From: CAYYOS01 sp964473355
GTDB taxonomy: Bacteria > Pseudomonadota > Gammaproteobacteria > Burkholderiales > REEB80
NCBI GenBank assembly: GCA_964473355.1
Contig: CAYYOS010000146.1
Coordinates: 1 to 5,874, forward strand
Length of the DNA stretch: 5,874 nucleotides
Reading direction: 5' to 3'
Shown here: piece by piece, positions 1 through 5,162 of the stretch
How the letters are laid out: each line of letters opens with the position of its first letter
Numbering within the stretch: position 1 is the first letter of the stretch
Made by a program: the position numbers and the translations under genes
The notes under the pieces: generated by a model
What the model saw: the letters and a program-made list of their open reading frames with translations, nothing else
Databases searched by the model: none
Told to the model about the DNA's origin: nothing

Positions 1-374
1 GCCAGGCCACCGGACAAGTTCATCCCCTGGCTTTGGAATTGGTTAAAGGAACAGGATATCCGCTAGAAAATTTACGTAGCAAAAACTGGGACGAATTCGC
101 GCAAGTTGAATCGCCGAAAATGGATTTTGTAATTACTGTATGCGATAGGGCAGCCGGCGAAGTGTGTCCCATATGGCCCGGCCAGCCATTATCTGCGCAT
201 TGGAGTTTCGCGGACCCAGCCGCTGTGACAGGAAGCGAGCAGGAAAAACGCCGGGTGTTTGAACAAATCTTTCACCAAATTGCGACGCGTATACGTCTCT
301 TAATCAATCTCCCCCTTACTAGTTTGGATCGTATTTCAATACAGACGGAGCTGCGGGACATCGGAAAAAAATGA
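1..374 (+). CDS. arsC: Arsenate reductase ArsC (low-molecular-weight phosphatase-like), 5' partial
   Basis: This is the C-terminal part of an arsenate reductase, which converts arsenate to arsenite in the cytoplasm. The frame is open from base 3 and gives 123 residues before TGA at 372-374. Seen directly: a TGQVHPLAL stretch, then LRSKNWDEF, then TVCDRAAGEVCPIWPGQP, then AHWSFADPAAV, all in the order typical of the thioredoxin-coupled, phosphatase-fold ArsC family. The two visible cysteines (codon 141-143 and eight residues on) match the pair that relays oxidation after the first attack. The N-terminal nucleophilic Cys-x5-Arg loop lies before the window, so catalytic competence cannot be checked. 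A TTG at base 33 could be mistaken for a start, but family similarity continues upstream of it, so the gene is truncated only by the window edge. The aquaporin-family gene follows on the same strand after 115 bases, suggesting an ars operon. Confidence 0.9.
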   Translation, partial: QATGQVHPLALELVKGTGYPLENLRSKNWDEFAQVESPKMDFVITVCDRAAGEVCPIWPGQPLSAHWSFADPAAVTGSEQEKRRVFEQIFHQIATRIRLLINLPLTSLDRISIQTELRDIGKK

Positions 375-440
375 ATTTATTCCTTTTCCAAATTAAAAGC
401 GACGCGAAGGCGAGCTGCAGACAGTATGAATAATATCTCG

Positions 441-457
441 ATCCCGCCTGACGGGAT
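441..457. other. Small hairpin in the arsC-aqpS gap
   Basis: ATCCCG (441-446) and CGGGAT (452-457) form a perfect 6-bp stem around a 5-base loop. No run of T follows on either strand, so it is not a standard intrinsic terminator. It sits 67 bases after the arsC stop and 32 bases before the channel gene's ATG. It could be an mRNA processing or stability element, or chance. Confidence 0.35.
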
Positions 458-489
458 GGCAAGGCAAAGTCGACAAAGTCAGTTTTAAT

Positions 490-1179
490 ATGGGAATGGA
501 ATTAGGCCGCAAGTTGGTTGCGGAAGGACTGGGCTCAGCGTTTTTGCTCGCGGTAATTGTAGGCTCCGGCATAATGGGAGAGAAGCTGGCGGGGGGCAAC
601 GTCGCGCTGACGCTGCTTGCCAATTCTACGGCTACCGGGTTGGGTTTATACGTGTTGATTTCGATTTTTGGCCCCGTCTCTGGTGCGCACTTTAATCCGA
701 TCGTCACTTTAATGGACGCCTTGCAAAATGGCACTAGCTGGTCGGCCGCATTTTTATATGTTGTCGTGCAAATTGCGGGGGCGTTTGCCGGGGTTGCCGC
801 CACGCATTTCATGTTTGGGGAGGCGCTTTTCTCTGTTTCTACTCACGCACGCACAGGCGGTGGATTATGGTGGAGCGAATTTGTGGCCACCTTCGGCTTG
901 CTAATGGTTATCTTAAGTTGTTCGCGTAGCCGGCCCAGTAGCGCACCTTTTGCCGTGGCTGCCTATATTGCCGCAGCGTATTGGTTTACCTCATCAACCT
1001 CATTCGCTAATCCCGCCGTCACTTTAGCTCGTTCTCTTACCGATACATTTACGGGCATACGCCCTCGCGACACGCCCTATTTTATCGCCGCTCAAATTTT
1101 GGGCGGTTGGTGCGCCATGCTTATAGCGACGTGGCTTTATTCAACCGTTGTATTCGATAAAAGGCGTTATAAGATATAA
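490..1179 (+). CDS. aqpS: Aquaporin/MIP family channel, AqpS-like, probably arsenite-conducting
   Basis: A 229-residue inner-membrane channel of the major intrinsic protein family. The family's duplicated pore signature is visible: SGAHFNPIVTL at about residues 64-74 and SFANPAVTLAR at about 171-181, the latter with the selectivity-filter-type arginine R181. Hydrophobic stretches fit six membrane spans, e.g. near residues 9-28, 40-61, 86-107, 130-146, 153-168 and 197-219. The first pore motif is NPI rather than NPA, a variant near the channel constriction. In Sinorhizobium meliloti an ars-operon aquaglyceroporin (AqpS) lets arsenite made by ArsC leave the cell down its gradient; position after arsC suggests the same role here, by inference. 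No arsB or acr3 pump is seen, but one could lie upstream. The start is uncertain: ATG 490 and ATG 496 are both possible and neither has a clear Shine-Dalgarno sequence. The C-terminus is short and basic (DKRRYKI). Confidence 0.88.
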   Translation: MGMELGRKLVAEGLGSAFLLAVIVGSGIMGEKLAGGNVALTLLANSTATGLGLYVLISIFGPVSGAHFNPIVTLMDALQNGTSWSAAFLYVVVQIAGAFAGVAATHFMFGEALFSVSTHARTGGGLWWSEFVATFGLLMVILSCSRSRPSSAPFAVAAYIAAAYWFTSSTSFANPAVTLARSLTDTFTGIRPRDTPYFIAAQILGGWCAMLIATWLYSTVVFDKRRYKI

Positions 1180-1196
1180 TCTTATTAATTATATCT
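1172..1196. terminator. AT-rich stem-loop between convergent aqpS and merR
   Basis: AGATATAAT (1172-1180) and ATTATATCT (1188-1196) form a perfect 9-bp stem with a 7-base loop. It overlaps the last codons and stop of the channel gene and ends 10 bases before the merR stop. A T-rich stretch follows on the plus strand (GTTATTTCT). Its place between convergent genes suits a bidirectional terminator, but only one of the nine pairs is G-C, apart from A-T pairs, so the stem is weak and the call tentative. Confidence 0.4.
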
Positions 1197-1206
1197 AATG
1201 TTATTT

Positions 1207-1635
1207 CTAGAATTGCCGTTGGTCTAGCGTAGGCATTTTGGCGTCGTGCAGCGTGGCGATTAAGGGGCAGGAAATGTCGCCCTCCCGACCCCGGCATTTT
1301 TCTACCAAGTCCCTCAGTACAGATTCGATGCTCAGCAATGTAGCTAAACGGGCCCGCACATCGGTTAACTTGCGTTCTGCTAAGGCGCGCGCTTGTACGC
1401 ACTGCTCGCCATCCTCGAGTTTCAGCAACTCTCCAACTTCTCCTAAGGTAAAGCCTAGTCCTTGGGCCGCTTTGATAAAACGTACGCGATGCGTATCAAC
1501 GTCACTATAGTGACGGACGCCGCCAAGTGGCTTAAGGGGCTCCCTGAGCAAGCCCCGTCGTTGATAGTAGCGTATCGTTTCGACATTTACCCCGGCACGC
1601 CCCGCTAACCCGCCAATAGTTAAATTTTTTCCCAT
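1207..1635 (-). CDS. merR: Mercury-responsive MerR transcriptional regulator
   Basis: A 142-residue Hg(II)-responsive activator/repressor of the mer operon, close in length to Tn501 MerR (144). The N-terminal winged helix-turn-helix is clear (LTIGGLAGRAGVNVETIRYY at about 5-24, then RHYSDVDTHRVRFI), followed by the long dimerisation helix (about 80-112). The three cysteines that bind Hg(II) across the dimer in MerR are all present: C79 in EDGEQC, C114 in EKC, and C123 in GDISCPLI, with the family's nine-residue spacing between the last two. This separates it from copper, zinc, cadmium or lead members. I chose ATG 1633-1635 because a GGAG lies 8 bases upstream (complement of 1644-1647) and the length then fits the family; extending to 1671 would run coding sequence into the operator. 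It is transcribed divergently from merA, so it controls both directions from the shared operator, and is probably autoregulated. Confidence 0.95.
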   Translation of the reverse strand: MGKNLTIGGLAGRAGVNVETIRYYQRRGLLREPLKPLGGVRHYSDVDTHRVRFIKAAQGLGFTLGEVGELLKLEDGEQCVQARALAERKLTDVRARLATLLSIESVLRDLVEKCRGREGDISCPLIATLHDAKMPTLDQRQF

Positions 1636-1656
1636 CGTTCCGGCTCCGTAAACTGC

Positions 1657-1688
1657 TTGACTCCGTACCATGATACGGAGTTTATTGT
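1657..1688 (+). promoter_or_regulatory. merA promoter, MerR type with long spacer
   Basis: The -35 element is TTGACT (1657-1662), identical to that of the Tn501 mer promoter. The best -10 is TATTGT (1683-1688), four of six matches to TATAAT. The spacer is 20 bases, longer than the usual 17, which is the hallmark of promoters that need Hg-MerR to untwist the DNA. A start of transcription would fall near 1695, leaving a leader of roughly 20-25 bases before the merA ATG. Confidence 0.88.
1660..1681. promoter_or_regulatory. MerR operator (mer dyad)
   Basis: ACTCCGTA (1660-1667) and TACGGAGT (1674-1681) are perfect 8-base inverted repeats around a 6-base centre (CCATGA), whose inner CATG is also symmetric. 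The half-site resembles the CCGTAC/GTACGG arms of Tn501 merO. It fills most of the gap between the -35 and -10 elements of the merA promoter, the usual place for MerR binding. A further copy of CTCCGTA at 1644-1650 contains the merR ribosome binding site on the other strand. Confidence 0.92.
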
Positions 1689-1717
1689 TTTAAGCCTAGC
1701 TAAGTAAAAGATTAGGA

Positions 1718-3121
1718 ATGAGATTTAACAGCGTTAACATTGCAATAATTGGCAGCGGCTCGGCTGCTTTCGCCGCCGCTACCTATGCTGCGGAAAAAGG
1801 CGCTGGCGTCACGCTTATAGAGAATAGCAAGCTAGGCGGCACCTGCGTAAATGTGGGCTGCGTGCCTTCAAAGATTTTGATACGCGCGGCTCATCTTGCC
1901 CACCTGCAAGATCGCCACGCGTTCGCGGGGCTGAAAAGAAATCTTCCCATAGTTGACCGGGCCGCGATGGTGGCCCAACAACAAGCACTCGTCCAAGAAT
2001 TGCGCGGGGCAAAATATGAAAAAATTTTAGCCTCCCACCCGAATATCAAGCTAATTCGTGGTTTCGCACGTTTTAAACAGGCCGATACCCTGGAAATAAC
2101 GCGAGCTTTTGGCCCCGGATACGAAGTGCGTGCAGCGAGCATTTTAATTGCAACAGGCCGCACACCCTTTATCCCGAATATTCCCGGCTTAAAAGATACG
2201 CCTTACTGGACCTCGAACGAAGCTTTGATAAGCTCAACTTTGCCCAAGCATTTAATTATTTATGGCGGGTCCGTGGTGGCGTTGGAATTAGGGCAGGCAT
2301 TTTTAAGGCTGGGCTCGAGAGTGACGCTAATTGCTCGTACGAGCTTATTGCCGAAAGAAGACCCGGCAATCGGTGAAACTCTCAAGGTGTTGTTGGAAAA
2401 AGAAGGCATGCGCATCTTAACGGAAAGTCTTATTAGTAGCGTGCGCTTCTCGGGTAAGCAGTTTAACGTCGTCGTTGATACCAACGTGATAAGCGGGGAT
2501 CAACTGCTAATTGCGGTTGGGCGCTCGCCTACCACTAAGGAACTCGGCTTGGAAAAACTGGGAATTCAAACTATGGCGAATGGCGCCATAGTTGTGGATG
2601 CACGCATGCGCACAAATCTGCCGAACATTTACGCCGCAGGTGACTGTACTAATCAGCCACAGTTTGTTTACGTCGCCGCCGCTGCGGGCACGCGTGCTGC
2701 TATCAATATGACCGGCGGAGACGCGGTGTTGGATTTATCCGTTATGCCGGCGGTTGTCTTTACCGACCCTCAAGTTGCCACCGTAGGTTTATCCGAAGCC
2801 CAGGCGGCCGAACAAGGCATCGCCACCGATAGCCGTAGGCTGGCACTCGATAACGTGCCTCGCGCGTTGGCAAATTTTGATACCCGAGGGTTTATTAAAC
2901 TAGTGGTAGAGAAAGCCAGCGGCCGCATCCTAGGCGTGCAAGTATTGGCCTCCGATGGCGGGGAAATCATCATGGCGGCGGCCCTGGCAATTCGCCATAG
3001 ACTAACTGTCTCAGATTTAGCGGGCGAGTTATTCCCTTATTTAACTATGGCGGAGGGATTGAAACTATGCGCGCAAACATTTTGGAAGGATGTGACGCAG
3101 CTATCTTGTTGCGCAGGCTGA
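1718..3121 (+). CDS. merA: Mercuric reductase MerA (core form, no N-terminal HMA domain)
   Basis: A 467-residue cytoplasmic flavoenzyme that reduces Hg(II) to volatile Hg(0) with NADPH. Visible in order: FAD-binding loop IGSGSAAFAA (about 11-20); redox-active disulfide GGTCVNVGCVPSK (C43, C48); ATGRTP (145-150); NAD(P)-binding region YGGSVVALELGQAF (about 182-195); second FAD motif NIYAAGDCT (303-311); and the dimerisation domain ending in LSCCAG. The C-terminal pair C464/C465 that hands Hg(II) to the active site is present, as are the two metal-site tyrosines, Y163 (PYWTS) and Y441 (FPYLTM). Together these exclude other disulfide reductases such as lipoamide dehydrogenase. The protein starts directly at the core: the 70-residue heavy-metal-associated domain with its GMTCxxC motif is absent. 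An AGGA abuts the ATG, too close for a normal ribosome binding site, so initiation may be weak or near-leaderless. It follows the MerR-controlled promoter and no merT/P lies in between. Confidence 0.97.
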   Translation: MRFNSVNIAIIGSGSAAFAAATYAAEKGAGVTLIENSKLGGTCVNVGCVPSKILIRAAHLAHLQDRHAFAGLKRNLPIVDRAAMVAQQQALVQELRGAKYEKILASHPNIKLIRGFARFKQADTLEITRAFGPGYEVRAASILIATGRTPFIPNIPGLKDTPYWTSNEALISSTLPKHLIIYGGSVVALELGQAFLRLGSRVTLIARTSLLPKEDPAIGETLKVLLEKEGMRILTESLISSVRFSGKQFNVVVDTNVISGDQLLIAVGRSPTTKELGLEKLGIQTMANGAIVVDARMRTNLPNIYAAGDCTNQPQFVYVAAAAGTRAAINMTGGDAVLDLSVMPAVVFTDPQVATVGLSEAQAAEQGIATDSRRLALDNVPRALANFDTRGFIKLVVEKASGRILGVQVLASDGGEIIMAAALAIRHRLTVSDLAGELFPYLTMAEGLKLCAQTFWKDVTQLSCCAG

Positions 3122-3134
3122 CGCCAGGCTGCGC
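3111..3134. other. Hairpin across the merA stop codon
   Basis: GCGCAG (3111-3116) pairs with CTGCGC (3129-3134), and inside it CTG (3118-3120) pairs with CAG (3125-3127) around an ACGC loop, with one G-G mismatch. The merA stop (3119-3121) lies in it. The same stretch contains a direct repeat CAGGCTG (3114-3120 and 3125-3131). No T-run follows, so it is more likely a 3'-end protecting structure than a terminator by itself. Confidence 0.45.
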
Positions 3135-3157
3135 AATTAAACGATAACTGTGTTGGC

Positions 3158-3183
3158 TGCGTCGGCTACCCGCCGCATTATTT
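3158..3183 (+). terminator. Probable merA terminator
   Basis: TGCGTCGG (3158-3165) pairs with CCGCCGCA (3170-3177) with one mismatch, around a CTAC loop, giving seven mostly G-C pairs. TTATTT (3178-3183) follows at once on the plus strand. It begins 37 bases after the merA stop. The T-tract is broken by one A and the stem has one mismatch, so efficiency may be moderate. Confidence 0.55.
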
Positions 3184-3266
3184 GTGGTACCTTCGTTGCC
3201 TCATCCTTGCCGCCTGGTGCTCGGTTAATTGTGAGCGGGATACGTTGGTAGAGAATGGCTGAAGAA

Positions 3267-3854
3267 TTATTCGTTAATTAGCGCCCGAACCACTTTTTCC
3301 ATTTCCGGATGATCAAATTCCCGGCCGCCGACAGCCCGGTAGGCTACCCGACCTCGCTTATCTACGATAAAACTGGTCGGTAAGCCTTTTACGTTCCACT
3401 GCTTCGCGGCGTTGCTCTTTGGGTCAAACAGAATAGGGAAGGTGGGCTGGGGCTCGAGCTGCCCAATAAAGGCAAACACCAGATCGTAACTTTCCCACTG
3501 GTCGACAGCCAATACCATAAAGGGCTCCGTTTTTAATTTTTGGTAGAGGCGTTCCATCGACGGCATTTCGCGGCGGCAGGGCGGGCACCAGGTGGCCCAA
3601 AAATTCACGAGCACAACCTTTCCTCGGTAATCGGATAAGGAATGTGATTTATCTTCCAAGTCCTTAAAGGTAAAATTTTTCGCTGGCGCCCGTGTCGCTA
3701 GTTTAGTGAGTTTATGGCTGAGATCGGGCAACACCGTTTGCGCCGGAATCGGCGCTGAGAGACTGCCTAAGGCCAATGCGACGCCGAAATACTTAAGCAG
3801 GTGCATCGGATGGGCAAACCAAGTTAGGAAGTTTGCCGGTATAAGTTTTCCCAT
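3267..3854 (-). CDS. TlpA/ResA-family periplasmic thioredoxin-like protein
   Basis: A 195-residue exported thiol-disulfide oxidoreductase. A hydrophobic segment at about 17-34 followed by SAPIPAQT looks like a signal peptide cut near residue 39, or an anchor. The thioredoxin fold follows: FTFKDLEDKSHSLSDYRGKVVLVNFWATWCPPC, with the active site W89-CPPC-93, and the cis-proline in GLPTSFIVD (P159). Such proteins usually reduce disulfides in the periplasm, for example in cytochrome c maturation or for a specific client. The start at 3854 is chosen because GGAGG lies 4 bases upstream; this puts the first 62 bases inside the end of the upstream gene, so translation is probably coupled. An internal ATG at 3806 (MHLLKYFG) would give a more ordinary signal peptide but has no ribosome binding site. 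The family is certain; the client is not, so I give no gene symbol. Confidence 0.9.
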   Translation of the reverse strand: MGKLIPANFLTWFAHPMHLLKYFGVALALGSLSAPIPAQTVLPDLSHKLTKLATRAPAKNFTFKDLEDKSHSLSDYRGKVVLVNFWATWCPPCRREMPSMERLYQKLKTEPFMVLAVDQWESYDLVFAFIGQLEPQPTFPILFDPKSNAAKQWNVKGLPTSFIVDKRGRVAYRAVGGREFDHPEMEKVVRALINE

Positions 3855-4422
3855 GTTGCCTCCAGCTGTAAATTAGATCAAAACGGGCGCCGCGTGGCAG
3901 TTTGACAGTAGTAAAACCTTGGGCCCAGTCGCCGACTTCAAAAGTCATCACGTCCGGCAAAATGGAGTAGCCAAAATCGATACCCATTTTTTTCCACGCT
4001 CTCAGCCATTCAGATTTGGTACGCAAACGCTGGCGCACGCCGTCGTCACGCACCGCCCGCCACTCGGCAACCCGGTAAGTGACCGGATAATCGGTTTCAT
4101 TGCGTACCACCGTTCCAAAAGTGCAATAGCGCGCTACGCCTTCAACCATTGCAGAGGGGAGGTCGCGCGCAGAATACACGGCACGTATAAAATCCGGGGG
4201 AAGCTGAATCAACTCAAGGCTGAATCCGCGATCAACTATCTTCCAGGAATACAGGCCAGAATCGGCATCGCGCAAGGTCGTCAGGTCCGCAGTCCAACCA
4301 CTTTCCAGAGGAAGTAGGGACAGCAGCGCAATTTGGATGGTTTTACTTAATGGTGAGGTAGCCACACGGAACCAGGTAATAACGAAACATATACTATACA
4401 AACTTTTTAGCATAAGGCCCAT
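3793..4422 (-). CDS. Exported protein of unknown function, two conserved-looking cysteines
   Basis: I do not recognise the family. Whatever the start, the protein has a hydrophobic N-terminal region (IQIALLSLLPL) followed by GWTADLTTL, which fits a signal peptide, then a soluble domain of about 160 residues rich in Trp, Tyr and Arg. Stretches such as YCTFGTVVRNETDYPVTYRV and FTTVKLPRGARFDLIYSWR read as alternating beta strands. Beyond the signal region it has only two cysteines, one in RYCTFG and one in LVCPSD seven residues from the end, so an intramolecular disulfide is plausible. It overlaps the TlpA-like gene by 62 bases and carries that gene's ribosome binding site, suggesting a joint function. 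Start options are TTG 4464, ATG 4458, ATG 4422, ATG 4413 and GTG 4365; none has a good Shine-Dalgarno sequence. GTG 4365 gives the neatest signal peptide (MATSPLSK then hydrophobic); ATG 4422 is a compromise. Confidence 0.72.
   Translation of the reverse strand: MGLMLKSLYSICFVITWFRVATSPLSKTIQIALLSLLPLESGWTADLTTLRDADSGLYSWKIVDRGFSLELIQLPPDFIRAVYSARDLPSAMVEGVARYCTFGTVVRNETDYPVTYRVAEWRAVRDDGVRQRLRTKSEWLRAWKKMGIDFGYSILPDVMTFEVGDWAQGFTTVKLPRGARFDLIYSWRQHGKTYTGKLPNLVCPSDAPA
3859..3863 (-). promoter_or_regulatory. Strong ribosome binding site of the TlpA-like gene, inside the upstream gene
   Basis: The complement reads GGAGG, four bases before the ATG at 3852-3854. It is the strongest Shine-Dalgarno match I found in the window and lies within the coding sequence of the upstream gene, 62 bases before that gene's end. 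It decides the start of the TlpA-like protein and points to translational coupling. Confidence 0.75.
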
Positions 4423-4503
4423 GACTATATACCGCCGCCACGACGCTAGAATTAACATCAGCAAAGTGGGGCGTTGGGGATTTGAGCGTTTTCTGGCTAA
4501 CCC

Positions 4504-4561
4504 GGAATAGCTCAGGGAATATTTAGTTTACTAGGGAATAAAACCCACAACCTGACTGTTA
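4504..4561 (+). promoter_or_regulatory. Three GGAATA repeats; possible ECF-type promoter upstream of the sigma gene
   Basis: GGAATA occurs at 4504-4509, 4516-4521 and 4535-4540, 12 and 19 bases apart. Many ECF sigma factors recognise a GGAA-type -35 element. After the third copy, GGAAT is followed by 17 bases and TGTT (4557-4560), which resembles a GGAAC-N16/17-CGTT pattern. If used, transcription would begin near 4565-4570, roughly 95 bases before the sigma gene. A separate GGAAC at 4606-4610 has no convincing -10, and a GATAAT at 4643-4648 lacks a good -35. The rest of this divergent gap (4465-4661) shows nothing firmer. Confidence 0.25.
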
Positions 4562-4661
4562 CTAGATATGTCCGCAATTCTACTATAGTGAAACATTGGC
4601 TTGCTGGAACGCCGAGATACTTAATGCCAGGGACCTAGCATAGATAATGAATATTTAAGCC

Positions 4662-5162
4662 ATGCACGCGTTTGAAGCCCACATTCCTCGGCTGCGTCGC
4701 TACGCGCGTGCCCTGGTGCGAGATCCGCATTACGCGGATGATCTTGTCCAAGATACCTTGGAACGGGCCTGCGCTAAGTGGCACCTATGGAAAAGCGGCA
4801 GCAATTTGCGCGCCTGGTTATTTACCATGATGCATCACATATTTTTAAATCAGCTTAAAAGTAATGCCAGCCTATCTAGGCTAATTGGATTAGACGAAGC
4901 TGGCGAGATTGCTGGGCCCGCAAGCTCGGAGCCGGGCATGGCGCTAAGAGATTTAGAATACGCCTTAATGCGCTTATCCATAGAGCAACGTCAGGTTTTA
5001 TTATTAATCGGCCTAGAGGATTTAAAGTACGCGGAAGTGGCTAAGATTCTGGAAATTCCTATCGGAACAGTGATGTCTCGCTTGGCGCGAGCGCGCGAGC
5101 GCTTACAGCAACTGTTGGAAGGCGTCGACGACTCGTCAGTGGCGTTAAAAGTGATCAAATGA
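4662..5162 (+). CDS. ECF-type RNA polymerase sigma factor
   Basis: A 166-residue extracytoplasmic-function sigma factor with only regions 2 and 4. Region 2 runs from about residue 5 to 68, with the core-binding segment ADDLVQDTLERA (25-36) and NLRAWLFTMMHHIFLNQ (48-64), which forms the -10 recognition part. Region 4 runs from about 96 to 152, with LSIEQRQVLLLIGLEDLKYAEVA and the helix-turn-helix EIPIGTVMSRLARARERL (131-148) that reads the -35 element. The start ATG is the first in frame, since TAA lies two codons upstream (4656-4658); no clear Shine-Dalgarno sequence precedes it. Its stop overlaps the next gene's start as ATGA (5159-5162), the usual layout for a sigma and its anti-sigma. Its regulon cannot be read from the window; autoregulation is likely for this class. 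It is divergent from the TlpA-like unit. Confidence 0.94.
   Translation: MHAFEAHIPRLRRYARALVRDPHYADDLVQDTLERACAKWHLWKSGSNLRAWLFTMMHHIFLNQLKSNASLSRLIGLDEAGEIAGPASSEPGMALRDLEYALMRLSIEQRQVLLLIGLEDLKYAEVAKILEIPIGTVMSRLARARERLQQLLEGVDDSSVALKVIK

Noticed and set aside
371..433. Small 20-codon frame whose ATG overlaps the arsC stop (ATGA)
   Set aside because: It is very short, has no recognisable features, and the overlap is likely chance given the A-rich arsC end; no ribosome binding site is visible.
393..812. Minus-strand open frame of 139 codons
   Set aside because: It lies antisense to the clearly coding channel gene and has no coherent domain; it is a shadow of that gene.
1121..1402. Minus-strand open frame across the aqpS-merR junction
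   Set aside because: It overlaps the ends of both real genes in another frame and shows no family features.
1238..1510. Plus-strand open frame inside merR
   Set aside because: It is antisense to a complete and well-supported merR and rich in Ser/Arg/Lys without domain features.
1501..1514. Perfect 14-base palindrome GTCACTATAGTGAC, with its 10-base part ACTATAGTGA found again at 4582-4591
   Set aside because: It encodes the conserved HYSDV part of the MerR wing region, so coding constraint explains it; the second copy lacks the full palindrome and is probably chance.
1636..1671. Upstream extension of merR to 1671
   Set aside because: It would place coding sequence in the mer operator; the ATG at 1635 has a GGAG at good spacing and gives the family's usual length.
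3919..4317. Plus-strand open frame of 132 codons
   Set aside because: It is antisense to the exported unknown protein, whose frame has a signal peptide, coherent composition and coupling to the TlpA-like gene.
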